64,000 bases of DNA from Acidobacteriota bacterium (GTDB taxonomy: Bacteria; Acidobacteriota; Blastocatellia; Pyrinomonadales; Pyrinomonadaceae), in contig JAOAPY010000048.1 of NCBI GenBank assembly GCA_025463135.1, positions 124,001 to 188,000 on the forward strand, read 5' to 3'. The position numbers and the translations under genes are program-made. The notes below the pieces were generated by a model, which saw only the letters and a program-made list of their open reading frames with translations, was not told where the DNA came from and made no database searches. How positions within the stretch are numbered: the first letter of the stretch is position 1; each line of letters begins with the position of its first letter. This document shows positions 50,921-59,660 of the stretch, one piece after another.

Positions 50921-52597
50921 TCAGGCGCGCGGTTGCTGGATTCTTTTCTGAATTCGACCCTCAATGACCTGCAGACCGTTCAAAAAACCATTCCCTGACA
51001 GATCGAGACAATCATCCTTGTAACCATCGAGTATCGACTTGATGCGCTCGTCATTGCGTAAAGCATCCGAGGAGCCGGACGAACTATAGAGCACAGGCAA
51101 TAGTAATGGATCCGAAGGCTTTCCCGTTCTGCGGCGGCGAAAGCGTTCCAGTTCGGCCAAACAATTATTCGACTGCAGGAAGCCCTGTGTAATGAGCGCC
51201 AGGAAGATGTTGGCATGGTCGATACCAGAGATTACGTGGGGTTGCCAGGCTTCTTCGTCTCGACCCATAACGTCCCAGGAATACCAAACACCAATGGCCT
51301 CTGACTCAATTTGAGATTTCAGGCCGGTTGCCAGTCGTCTATGATCATTTGAAAAGCTCAGAAAGACAGGTCTGTAATGACGTGAAGAATCTACGGAACC
51401 TCTTTTGCGAAGTCGGCGCTTTCTTCCAAAGGTCGCCAATTTTCTCATCTTTTCCACCAGCTTAAAATAATTTGGTGGTTTGCCAATACCGACGGCGCCG
51501 GCTTTTATGGCTTGTTCCAGGTCTCCTTCTGTACCCGAGATCGCTATTATTGAAGAGGGAACCATTTGATCAGTGAGCTTCTTAATGAGTTCAAGTCCCT
51601 GCATCTTCCCACCCTTCAGGTGCAGGTCAACCACAAATAAATCAGGCGCACTCCGCGACCGATCATCTCCGTAGAGTTTATCGGAAGCTTTTTCAGCCTC
51701 AGTGAAGGCTTCGACATCAAAATCGGCCAGGGGCAAAGAACCTGCCAGGAGCTTGTTGACCTGTTCATCGTCGTCAATGATGAAGACGCGCAGTTTGTCA
51801 GGTGGTGCATTATCTACTGCGAGTATGTCCGGCTCGTTATACTCATTAAAAGCCCGGGCGGGTGTGACGTCCACCGACGAACTGGCTTGTTCGGGAGGGA
51901 CCCTCCCGCTAGTCAGGTTGATATGCTCTGCCAAAGTCTTTATGAAGTTATCGTCGAACCGACACCGATTTCGTTTGTCGTCCTCGTTGGATGTTTCAGT
52001 TGCCGGCCCCTCCCACAGGTGAAATGGATTGGAGACTTCGTGTGCCGGCGGCAACGAATCCAAACGAGGAAGAGTGGCGTTAGCCGCCATCTCCAGAATT
52101 TGATTAGCCAGGGTCTTTACGAAGTGGGCGTATTCGCCTAAGAACTGGCCCGACGCCTTCAACATGGTGAGGACCGTTCGTTGCTGATAGATGTGATCCG
52201 GATTAGCGAGCATTTCGCTGATGACTCTGGGGACAGGACCGTGCCAGGGCATCCAGGAGACCGGAGTAATGACTTCTGCCAAACCGAGCGCCAGAGTTCC
52301 TTCCAGTGCAGCAGGCTGGCTCTTACGCATTTCAAAGATCTGCCACTCCCTGCCGGCCTGCTCATCATGAAAATAAGCAGGCGAGAGCAGGGATACCAGC
52401 GCGCGACTGGTTTGCAAGGCATCGCTCGACCGGGCATCCCATGCCGGGCGCGATCTTATCTCTTCGTAAAAACCAACTATTTCGCTACGTGGCAGGCCGG
52501 CTGTGATCCGGATGGTATCGCAGAGATCTTCAAAAAACTTCTTCACCAGAGGACTGCTGTCAGCTCGCGCATAGCTTAGGAAAAAATGAGGGGGCAT
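50921..52597 (-). CDS. TIR-like / receiver / TIR three-domain protein
   Basis: 558 residues from ATG 52597, preceded by GGTGAG; a TTG seven codons upstream is an alternative. Domain 1 (1 to about 170) is a TIR-like domain of the FxsC type: HFFLSYARADSSPLVKKFF, LVSLLSPAYFHDEQAGREW, with E84 at the NADase glutamate position. Domain 2 (269-390) is a response-regulator receiver with D275-D277, phosphoacceptor D324 (FVVDLHLKGG), S354 and K373 all present. Domain 3 (409 to about 530) is a second TIR (VFLSFSNDHRRLATGLKSQI, CLAELERF with C479 and E482). There is no DNA-binding output domain and no kinase gene nearby. TIR domains cleave NAD or make signalling nucleotides in many bacterial immune systems; phosphorylation control of TIR activity is inferred. 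No adjacent effector gene is visible. Confidence 0.85.
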   Translation of the reverse strand: MPPHFFLSYARADSSPLVKKFFEDLCDTIRITAGLPRSEIVGFYEEIRSRPAWDARSSDALQTSRALVSLLSPAYFHDEQAGREWQIFEMRKSQPAALEGTLALGLAEVITPVSWMPWHGPVPRVISEMLANPDHIYQQRTVLTMLKASGQFLGEYAHFVKTLANQILEMAANATLPRLDSLPPAHEVSNPFHLWEGPATETSNEDDKRNRCRFDDNFIKTLAEHINLTSGRVPPEQASSSVDVTPARAFNEYNEPDILAVDNAPPDKLRVFIIDDDEQVNKLLAGSLPLADFDVEAFTEAEKASDKLYGDDRSRSAPDLFVVDLHLKGGKMQGLELIKKLTDQMVPSSIIAISGTEGDLEQAIKAGAVGIGKPPNYFKLVEKMRKLATFGRKRRLRKRGSVDSSRHYRPVFLSFSNDHRRLATGLKSQIESEAIGVWYSWDVMGRDEEAWQPHVISGIDHANIFLALITQGFLQSNNCLAELERFRRRRTGKPSDPLLLPVLYSSSGSSDALRNDERIKSILDGYKDDCLDLSGNGFLNGLQVIEGRIQKRIQQPRA

Positions 52598-52695
52598 TTT
52601 GATCTCACCAATAGTCAAACGTCGGCACGTCCAAAGACCGGAGCAGGGCTTGAGTTGCCCGGGACAGGCGTAATTAAGCTGTTAAGAGCAAAGTC

Positions 52696-52724
52696 AGGGT
52701 AGACTGGGCCTTAACAACTGTCAA
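52696..52724 (-). promoter_or_regulatory. Candidate promoter of the TIR-receiver-TIR gene
   Basis: Minus-strand TTGACA (52719-52724), 17-nt spacer, TACCCT (52696-52701). About 100 bases upstream of the ATG, it suggests the gene is transcribed separately from the YARHG gene. Confidence 0.42.
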
Positions 52725-52840
52725 TTTTTTGGGGCGGCCTTTTGGAGGAACTAGCCCCTTAGCTGGTCAGCCCTCAGCTTGTTTCTGACTGGATTTTGAA
52801 TTTGGTTTGGTCTCGGCCCGCGAGACCCGGTGTGGCCTTA

Positions 52841-54001
52841 TCAACCTTCGATGACGTCCATCGCGCTTTTGGCCTTTTTTTCATAAGCCGCGATGGTGGC
52901 GATGTTTTGCTTTTCCACCGCGCTCAACTGCGCATCGGCAAAAGTTGGGTTGGCTTTGTACCAGGCAAAGCTGGCAAAGTAAGTCTGAAACCAGGGTTCT
53001 TTGGTGAAAACCTTTCCACGACGCGCATAGATTTCCTGCCGCATCTTGGCAGCATCTTCAACAAACAAGCCGTCGAGCAAGCTGCGCGTGATTACCTTGC
53101 GACCAAGATCATCGTGGATCTTGTTTTCATAAGCGACGATCGTTTCCACGTTCTGTTTATCAAAGCCGGATAGTTCGTCGTCCTTGAAATTGTCGTCAGG
53201 AACGTACCAGGGCTGGCTGAAGAAATACTGTGACAGCCAGGGCGCCTGAAATTGGCGCCCGTGACGTGCATACACTTCATTTCGCAGCAAGCGAAGCTCA
53301 TTGAGACTCAAGCCGTGCAGCATGGGAACCGAGATCGGTTTATTTTCAAAAAGCTCCATGTCGCCAGGCGCCAGTGCGATCTTGCGTGATCGCTTTTGCG
53401 CGTCGGCAAGTATCAACAGGTTCTTTTGTTCGAGCGCCGAAAGCAGCTTTGGCTTGAATTGATCATTCGGTTTATACCAATACCGTTCGTCGAAATATTT
53501 TTGCAGCCACGGTTCTTCAAATCGCTTGCCGTGGATGGCTTCAACTTCAGAACGCAGCACCAGCCATTCAGCCCCACTGTGCGTGCCGAGCTTTTTCACA
53601 GTCAGCATTCGCGTTCTCCAGAAGCGCATATCGCCGGGCTGCACGGTGGCGTGCTTACTCGCTTCGGCATCGCGAATAACATCCAGGTTGCGACGTTCGA
53701 CGCTATTCAGATCGTCATTACTGAAGTTTGGATTGGTCTTAAACCAGTCCTGCGATTCCAGGTAGTTCTTGATTTCGGCGTCTTTGAAAATGCGGCCATG
53801 CCTGCCAAATACCATCCCGCGCAATAGCTTAAGATTATCCAACGGGACGCTCGCGATATCGGCAGCCGTCAGCGCGGATTTCGCGAAGTCAAAACTCTGC
53901 CAGCGCTCCATGCCGTCCTGGGCGGAGACTGTGAAGGCACCGGCAATGATCAGGATCGCGATGAGAAAGAGGCGTGAGCCAAATCGGGGGAAATACTTCA
54001 T
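52841..54001 (-). CDS. Secreted protein with four YARHG repeats
   Basis: 386 residues with a signal peptide (residues 9-27, SRLFLIAILIIAGAFTVSA). Four evenly spaced YARHG domains start at residues about 60, 150, 240 and 320: LLRGMVFGRHGRIF, LRSEVEAIHGKRF, LRNEVYARHGRQF and MRQEIYARRGKVF, each followed by a W-Y/F-K/V-x-N/D motif and N-L/V-x-x-I. Repeats 1 and 2 have drifted from the consensus. YARHG domains occur in extracellular proteins of many bacteria and have no established activity. It is probably periplasmic or surface-exposed. Monocistronic between dnaJ and the TIR gene. Confidence 0.85.
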   Translation of the reverse strand: MKYFPRFGSRLFLIAILIIAGAFTVSAQDGMERWQSFDFAKSALTAADIASVPLDNLKLLRGMVFGRHGRIFKDAEIKNYLESQDWFKTNPNFSNDDLNSVERRNLDVIRDAEASKHATVQPGDMRFWRTRMLTVKKLGTHSGAEWLVLRSEVEAIHGKRFEEPWLQKYFDERYWYKPNDQFKPKLLSALEQKNLLILADAQKRSRKIALAPGDMELFENKPISVPMLHGLSLNELRLLRNEVYARHGRQFQAPWLSQYFFSQPWYVPDDNFKDDELSGFDKQNVETIVAYENKIHDDLGRKVITRSLLDGLFVEDAAKMRQEIYARRGKVFTKEPWFQTYFASFAWYKANPTFADAQLSAVEKQNIATIAAYEKKAKSAMDVIEG

Positions 54002-54017
54002 AGCTACTCCGCGCTGT

Positions 54018-54087
54018 GAAACAAGCTGTTAGCTTGCGATTGAGGTTGAATGCCAGCGCGACTACGCAAACTAACAGTTTGCGTTAC
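54018..54087. repeat. Family B palindromic element between the YARHG gene and dnaJ
   Basis: Left arm GAAACAAGCTGTTAGCTTGC, right arm CGCAAACTAACAGTTTGCGT with GTTAC; it ends 11 bases before the dnaJ stop. Confidence 0.78.
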
Positions 54088-54098
54088 GAGTTACGCGT

Positions 54099-55214
54099 TC
54101 AGCCGAAAATATCGCGCACCTTATCCACCAGACCCTTGTCTTCCAGATCCTTGTTCTCGACATTCGCCAGTTGCTCCAGCAATCGCCGTTGCTCCCGAGT
54201 CAGACTCGTAGGTGTAACAACCGTAACGGCGACGAAGAGGTCGCCTTTGCCGCGACCGCCAAGCACCGGCATGCCCTGCCCTTTCACGCGAAACACCGTG
54301 CCGGTTTGCGTGCCCACGGGAATCTTCAGAGACTGTTCACTATCGAGAGTCTTAACCGCAATCTCTGCTCCCAGCGCGGCCTGCGCAAAAGTGATCGGAA
54401 CAGAAGAGTAGAGATTGCCGCCCTGCCGTTCGAATTGTTCGTGCTCGGCGACATGAATCACAACATAAAGGTCGCCCGCGGGACCACTATTCGCACCCGA
54501 CTCTCCTTCGCCCTGAACGCGCATACGAGAACCAGTCTCGACGCCGGCGGGAATCTTCACTTCCAACGACTTTTCACGTTCGATGCGACCGGCCCCCTTG
54601 CAATCTTCACACGGTGTGCCGATCACTCGGCCGGCGCCCCGACAGACATGGCAGGTTCTGGCTACGGAGAAGAAGCCCTGCTGATAGCGCACCTGGCCGG
54701 TGGCGCCACAGGTCTGACAATTCTCCGGATTAGTACCCGGAGCAGCGCCAACGCCCTTACACTTTTCGCAGCTTTCCAATCGCGGGATGCGCAACTGCGC
54801 CGTCATCCCGGCAGCGGCTTCTTCAAGTGTAATTTCCAGATCGTATCGGAGGTCCGCACCGCGCTGCGCCGTTGAACGGCGCGCGCCGGAACGGGCCCCG
54901 CCAAAGACGTCGCCGAAGCCAAACAGATCGCCGAGAATGTCTTCGATACCACCAAAGCCTGGCGCGCCCCAACTGGCCCCCGCGCTGCTCGCGACGCCCG
55001 CATGACCGAAACGATCGTACCGCCGGCGTTGCTCTCCGTCTGAAAGGACAGCATAAGCCTCGGCCACTTCCTTGAATTTTGCTTCAGCGCCTTCGTCGGT
55101 TTGATTCACGTCCGGATGGTGGCGCCTGGCCAATCCGCGGTAAGCGCTTTTAATTTCCTGGTCCGTCGCCGTACGACTCACGCCCAGAACTTCATAATAG
55201 TCTCGCTTGCTCAT
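54099..55214 (-). CDS. dnaJ: Chaperone protein DnaJ
   Basis: 371 residues: J domain with H33-P-D35, G/F-rich linker (GAPGFGGIEDILGDLFGFGD), four CxxCxGxG zinc repeats (CEKCKGVG, CQTCGATG, CHVCRGAG, CEDCKGAG), then substrate-binding and dimerisation parts. It stimulates the DnaK ATPase and delivers unfolded proteins. It is the last gene of hrcA-grpE-dnaK-dnaJ and is separated from dnaK by 165 bases that hold a palindromic repeat, so it could have lower expression or its own promoter. Confidence 0.96.
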   Translation of the reverse strand: MSKRDYYEVLGVSRTATDQEIKSAYRGLARRHHPDVNQTDEGAEAKFKEVAEAYAVLSDGEQRRRYDRFGHAGVASSAGASWGAPGFGGIEDILGDLFGFGDVFGGARSGARRSTAQRGADLRYDLEITLEEAAAGMTAQLRIPRLESCEKCKGVGAAPGTNPENCQTCGATGQVRYQQGFFSVARTCHVCRGAGRVIGTPCEDCKGAGRIEREKSLEVKIPAGVETGSRMRVQGEGESGANSGPAGDLYVVIHVAEHEQFERQGGNLYSSVPITFAQAALGAEIAVKTLDSEQSLKIPVGTQTGTVFRVKGQGMPVLGGRGKGDLFVAVTVVTPTSLTREQRRLLEQLANVENKDLEDKGLVDKVRDIFG

Positions 55215-55270
55215 TCCTGAATTCTTATGAACCTTTCTCTCTGGTAAATATTTCTTCCTAGCAATTCTCG

Positions 55271-55350
55271 ATTAGAGAGCGCACTTGTGCGCCGGTTTTG
55301 ACATTGGAATTGCTGCCGGCGCGCAACGCGGACAAGTCCGCTCTCTAAAC
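55271..55350. repeat. Family D palindromic element between dnaK and dnaJ
   Basis: ATTAGAGAGCGCACTTGTGC... and inverse GCGGACAAGTCCGCTCTCTA; arms of about 23 bases around a 33-base centre. A second, partial copy is at about 19004. Confidence 0.75.
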
Positions 55351-55379
55351 GGACTCACAAATAACCGTGAAACTCGGCC

Positions 55380-57221
55380 TTAACTCTTTTCTCCCACTTC
55401 AGAGGTCGCATCCTCATTTTCCGGTTTCATCATCGCCATGGTGAGTTCAGCCGCTACGCGTTCAAGTTTTCCGAGGACCGCGGTGATCTCCTGAAGACTA
55501 TTCTGGTGTACGGCAACCTCGCTTTCGGTAAAAACACCTTCGGCGATTTTTTGATCGTTGCTCGAGAGCAATCCGCCGAACTTCGTGAAGGACTTTTGCG
55601 TGTTGCGCAACAGGGTCTCGAGCTTGTTCCGCAGGACAACTGCTTCTTTTGTCTGGCGGTCGGTTTCCGCCGACTCTTCCGCGTCCTTGATTAGCCGGTC
55701 AATCTCGTCCGGAGGCAAGCCGGAACTGGGAGTTATCCTCATCTGTTGAGCGCGGCCCGTGGCCTTGTCCTGCGCCGAAACTGAAACAATGCCGTTGGCA
55801 TCGACTTCAAAAGAGACTTCGATCTGAGGAACGCCCCGGGGGTTCGGAGGAATTCCCACGAGCTCAAATCTGCCCAGCGAGCGGTTGCCTTCAGCTAAAT
55901 CGCGTTCGCCTTGAAGTATGTGAATCTCAACTGATGACTGGTTATCGACGACCGTGGTGAAAGTCAGGCTGTTGCGCAGGGGGATGGTTGAATTGCGCTC
56001 GATGATTTTAGTAAACAAACCGCCGCGCGTCTCCAGTCCCAGGCTCAGCGGCAGCACATCCAGCAGCACAATGTCCTTAACTTCGCCGGTGAGCACTCCA
56101 CCCTGGATGGCCGCCCCCATCGCCACCACTTCATCGGGATTGATTTCAGCCGAAGGCTTTTTGCCAAAAATCTCCGCGACCGTGCGCTCAACAATCGGCG
56201 AACGGGTCTGTCCACCCACCAGGATCACTTTATCGATGTCGTTGGGTTGCAGCTTGGCGTCCTTCAATGCTTGCCGGCAGGGCTCAATCGTCTGCGTAAT
56301 CAGATCACCTACCAGGGCTTCGAACTGGTCGCGAGATAATGTCTTGTTAAAATGCTTCGGGCCACTCGCATCGGCGGCTATGAACGGCAGGTTAATAGTC
56401 GTCTCGGTCGCGGACGAGAGTTCGCATTTGGCGCGTTCCGCGACTTCCTTTAGCCGTTGTAACGCCAGGCGATCCTGGCGTAGATCGATACCCGCGTCGG
56501 TGAAGAACTGGTCAGCCATCCAGTTCATGATTCGCTCGTCAAGATCTTCGCCACCGAGGAACGTGTTGCCCGAAGTCGAGAGTACTTCAAAAACACCGTC
56601 GTTCATTTCGAGGATCGAAATATCGAACGTTCCACCACCCAGATCGTAGACCGCGATACGTTCCATCCCGGATTTACCCAGGCCGTAAGCCAGGGCCGCC
56701 GCAGTGGGCTCATTGATTATTCGTTCAACTTTAAGTCCTGCAATTTTGCCGGCATCTTTGGTCGCTTGTCGCTGTGAATCGTCAAAGTAAGCGGGTACGG
56801 TGATGATGGCATCGGTGACCGGCTCTCCCAGAAAATCTTCGGCGGCCGCTTTCAAACGCTGCAAGACAATTCCTGACAATTCAGGCGGGCTGTAACTCCG
56901 TCCCTGTACACGCACACGCGCATCGCCATTGGGCGAGTCCACGATCTCAAAGGCAGAGGTCTCGCGGGTGCGCTCCACTTCAGGAGAATTGAATTTGCGA
57001 CCAATCAGGCGCTTGACCGCATAGACGGTATTCGAGGCGTTGGTAACGGCCTGCCGTTTGGCGATCTGGCCTACCAAACGCTCACCCTTATCGGTGAATC
57101 CGACCACGCTCGGAGTCGTGCGGCCGCCTTCCTTGTTAGGAACGATCTGCACCGCGCCGCCTTCCAAAACGCAAACGCAGCAATTAGTCGTTCCCAGGTC
57201 TATGCCTATCGCTTTTCCCAT
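55380..57221 (-). CDS. dnaK: Chaperone protein DnaK (Hsp70)
   Basis: 613 residues. ATPase domain: [45 protein letters not shown]; substrate domain [16 protein letters not shown] and the [20 protein letters not shown] strand, then the helical lid. The pair of cysteines after DLGTTN and the end SEVGEKS (no EEVD-like tail) are ordinary variation. It folds proteins with DnaJ and GrpE. It follows grpE after 55 bases in the same direction. Confidence 0.97.
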   Translation of the reverse strand: MGKAIGIDLGTTNCCVCVLEGGAVQIVPNKEGGRTTPSVVGFTDKGERLVGQIAKRQAVTNASNTVYAVKRLIGRKFNSPEVERTRETSAFEIVDSPNGDARVRVQGRSYSPPELSGIVLQRLKAAAEDFLGEPVTDAIITVPAYFDDSQRQATKDAGKIAGLKVERIINEPTAAALAYGLGKSGMERIAVYDLGGGTFDISILEMNDGVFEVLSTSGNTFLGGEDLDERIMNWMADQFFTDAGIDLRQDRLALQRLKEVAERAKCELSSATETTINLPFIAADASGPKHFNKTLSRDQFEALVGDLITQTIEPCRQALKDAKLQPNDIDKVILVGGQTRSPIVERTVAEIFGKKPSAEINPDEVVAMGAAIQGGVLTGEVKDIVLLDVLPLSLGLETRGGLFTKIIERNSTIPLRNSLTFTTVVDNQSSVEIHILQGERDLAEGNRSLGRFELVGIPPNPRGVPQIEVSFEVDANGIVSVSAQDKATGRAQQMRITPSSGLPPDEIDRLIKDAEESAETDRQTKEAVVLRNKLETLLRNTQKSFTKFGGLLSSNDQKIAEGVFTESEVAVHQNSLQEITAVLGKLERVAAELTMAMMKPENEDATSEVGEKS

Positions 57222-57276
57222 GAATCCTTAAGGTCAACTTTTTGAATTGTGGCCGGATGAATGAACATCACAACCT

Positions 57277-58026
57277 CTACTTTTTTACCGCCACCTTTAC
57301 CAATGCGGGACGCAACAATTTGTCGCCAAGGCGATAGCCTCGAACAATTTCCTGCAGCACAGTATCGGGTTCGTGCTCGTCCGTCTCTTCGGTGACGACA
57401 GCTTCGTGAACGTGCGGGTCGAAAGGTTGCCCTACCGACGGCACCGTCTTTACTCCAAGCGTTTCCAGCAAGCCGCCCAATTGCTTGTAAATCAAATCGA
57501 CTCCACTGAGAAAATGCCGAAACTCATCGGATTCGCTCGCTTCCTTTGAAGCCTCGGTAACGAGGGCGCGGCCCAGGTTATCGAGCACCGGCAGCAGCTT
57601 CGTCACCAGCTCAGCGGTCGCTCGATTGTAGGTTTCCGACCGCTCGCGCTCAACGCGTTTGCGAAAATTCTCAAAGTCCGCCTGCCGGCGCGCGAACTTG
57701 TCCCGCAAATCGTTTACTTCCGCTTCCTTCCTCTTTAGTTCGGCGCGCGTTGCCAGTAGCTCCGCGAATACGGGTCCAGACGCTTCGTTGCCTACCCGGT
57801 CCCGCGGGTCCCGGTCAGCCTCCCACCCGGATAAGCTCCCGGTGTCAATCTCGTCGGCTTGGGCGACGCTGTCGAGGACATCATCAACCGAGTCAGCTCT
57901 CCCGGAATCCGGATCGCCGGTAAACGAAGTGTCATCCGCGGGTGCTGATGCAGCTTCCTCTCCGGACGATTCCGAAAAGCGGATCGGGATGCGCCCCCAT
58001 CGTCTCTCTTTTTTTTCTGACGTCAT
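57277..58026 (-). CDS. grpE: Nucleotide exchange factor GrpE
   Basis: 249 residues, longer than the common 180-200 because of an acidic disordered N-terminus (residues 1-75, rich in D, E and S). The coiled coil (residues about 85-150) contains DFENFRKRVERE, and the beta-wing has GQPFDPHVHEAVV and GYRLGDKLLRPALVKV. It exchanges ADP for ATP on DnaK. It sits 59 bases after the hrcA stop and probably belongs to one operon with it. Confidence 0.95.
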   Translation of the reverse strand: MTSEKKERRWGRIPIRFSESSGEEAASAPADDTSFTGDPDSGRADSVDDVLDSVAQADEIDTGSLSGWEADRDPRDRVGNEASGPVFAELLATRAELKRKEAEVNDLRDKFARRQADFENFRKRVERERSETYNRATAELVTKLLPVLDNLGRALVTEASKEASESDEFRHFLSGVDLIYKQLGGLLETLGVKTVPSVGQPFDPHVHEAVVTEETDEHEPDTVLQEIVRGYRLGDKLLRPALVKVAVKK

Positions 58027-58085
58027 CGATTTTGTGTAGTTTCGCGGTGGCTCTTGCGGTTCAGGGGTCAGATCCGGAAAGAATC

Positions 58086-59204
58086 CTAAAGCGTTGCCTC
58101 TTCAGTAAGCCGGCGTTCAATCAGCCGGGCCATGTAGTTTACCATAGCCATCATTCGTGAATACTCAATTCTCATTGGCCCCACCACGCCAATCGTGCCG
58201 ACGCCTTCATCGCAGCGAACTCGATACGGTGCAGTGATCAAGGCGCAGTTTTGCATTGATGGCGCCAGATGTTCGCGGCCGATTACGATATGCACATTGC
58301 CGGGAGCCGCAGGATCCCTGGATATGCATTCATTCAAAATCCTGATCAAGCGGGACTTTTCTTCGAAAGTCCGAAACAATTCGCGCATCCGCTCGATATC
58401 GACAAAATCCGTCTTGGCCAGAATATTCGAGGCGCCATCGACATAAACGTTGGGACTTTCAACCCCCTCTCCCTCGAGGCTCATATCGCACAACAAGATG
58501 GCATTGCGCAGTAAGCGATCGTAAAGCGCTTTTTCTTCGCCCATGAGTTCCAGGATCTTTGCCCGAATGGTCATCAGGCTCTTTCCTGAAAACTCTGTGT
58601 TGAGATAGCGCGCGGTGCGATCCAGTTCGTCCTGCGCCAGTGCTTCGTCGATGCGAATTATCTTGTTGTGGATGATGTTGGATGACGACACCAGGACAAC
58701 CAGTATCCGCTTGTCAGCTAACTGCACAAACTCGATATGCTTGAGACGATTCTCAGCCAATGAAGGAGAGATTACTATACCGACGTTGTCTGACAGGGCA
58801 GACAGCGCGTGCGAAGCTCTCTCCATTAATCGGTCTGGCCCGGCTCCCGCATCGAGGACGCCCGCATAAACAAGGTCGTCAATTGCCTTCAGGTCTGTCT
58901 CTGAAAGCCGCGCCTCGCCCATCATGTTATCCACGTAATACCGATATCCCTTGTCAGTCGGTATGCGACCCGCCGAAGTATGGGGTTGTTCAACCAGTCC
59001 CGACTCCTCAAGCGCCGACATCACATTGCGAATGGTAGCTGAACTCCAGCCGGTGGCATGCTCAAAACGGTCAGAAAGCACGCGCGACCCGACCGCCTCG
59101 CCAGTGACGAGGTGTTCCTTGATAATCGCAGCCAGAACAGCCTGACCTCGGGCATCAGGGACGTTCTTTTCCGCGGTATTTGAAGTCGAAACGCGACGGG
59201 GCAT
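58086..59204 (-). CDS. hrcA: Heat-shock repressor HrcA
   Basis: 372 residues from ATG 59204; the frame up to 59279 adds residues without homology. N-terminal winged helix (GSRVLSDRFEHATGWSSATI, then LEESGLVEQPHTSAGRIPTD) and the GAF-like C-domain with the HrcA-specific VGPMRIEYSRMMAMVNYMA. It normally represses by binding the CIRCE inverted repeat and needs GroEL for folding. I see no CIRCE (TTAGCACTC-N9-GAGTGCTAA) upstream of hrcA, grpE, dnaK or dnaJ in this window, so its target here is unclear; groESL elsewhere is the likely one. Confidence 0.94.
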   Translation of the reverse strand: MPRRVSTSNTAEKNVPDARGQAVLAAIIKEHLVTGEAVGSRVLSDRFEHATGWSSATIRNVMSALEESGLVEQPHTSAGRIPTDKGYRYYVDNMMGEARLSETDLKAIDDLVYAGVLDAGAGPDRLMERASHALSALSDNVGIVISPSLAENRLKHIEFVQLADKRILVVLVSSSNIIHNKIIRIDEALAQDELDRTARYLNTEFSGKSLMTIRAKILELMGEEKALYDRLLRNAILLCDMSLEGEGVESPNVYVDGASNILAKTDFVDIERMRELFRTFEEKSRLIRILNECISRDPAAPGNVHIVIGREHLAPSMQNCALITAPYRVRCDEGVGTIGVVGPMRIEYSRMMAMVNYMARLIERRLTEEATL

Positions 59205-59660
59205 TAGATGAAAGTGGGAGCTTCGGGGCTCGTCCTTGTCTGCCGACCGGCGAGTTGATAAGCGTAAATTGCTCGCCAATCTCCACCACTAGGGCAGGTC
59301 GCAGTATAAGGTATTGATGAAGAGGGCTGCAAACAGTTCATCCTCGCGCCTGCCAACTCGCTGCGCTTTGATCTCGGTATTCCAGAATGGCTTGGCGCCC
59401 GCGCCAAAAACCGGCTAACTGTTCACAGGAAACGGCTTTGGACCATGCCCTATAATGCATCAGCTGTGGCCACTTGGCATTGAGCTCGCATTCCCTTTCA
59501 ATTCAATGACTTACGGGTAGCTGACGGAGAACAATTGACTCAGACCATGGCGCGTCCTTAAGATTCACCTGACAGTTTGGCCACGGCAATCAGATCGCTT
59601 TCCGAAGATTCTGAAATCCAGTCCAATAGAGATCGCAGACATGTAGATGAGTGAAGCCAA
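59205..59660. other. Gene-free stretch between hrcA and the SprT-like gene
   Basis: 456 bases. A perfect -10 box TATAAT lies at 59451-59456 on the plus strand, with only a weak TTCACA 23 bases before it. No CIRCE element, repeat family or RNA gene was recognised. Confidence 0.4.

Noticed and set aside
50921-54001. YARHG gene and TIR-receiver-TIR gene as a two-gene defence operon
   Set aside because: A 243-base gap with a candidate promoter separates them, and one product is secreted while the other is cytoplasmic; only adjacency supports a link.
54171-54875. 234-codon frame opposite dnaJ
   Set aside because: Antisense shadow of a highly conserved gene.
55954-56649. 231-codon frame opposite dnaK
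   Set aside because: Antisense to dnaK; long shadow frames opposite dnaK are a well-known artefact.
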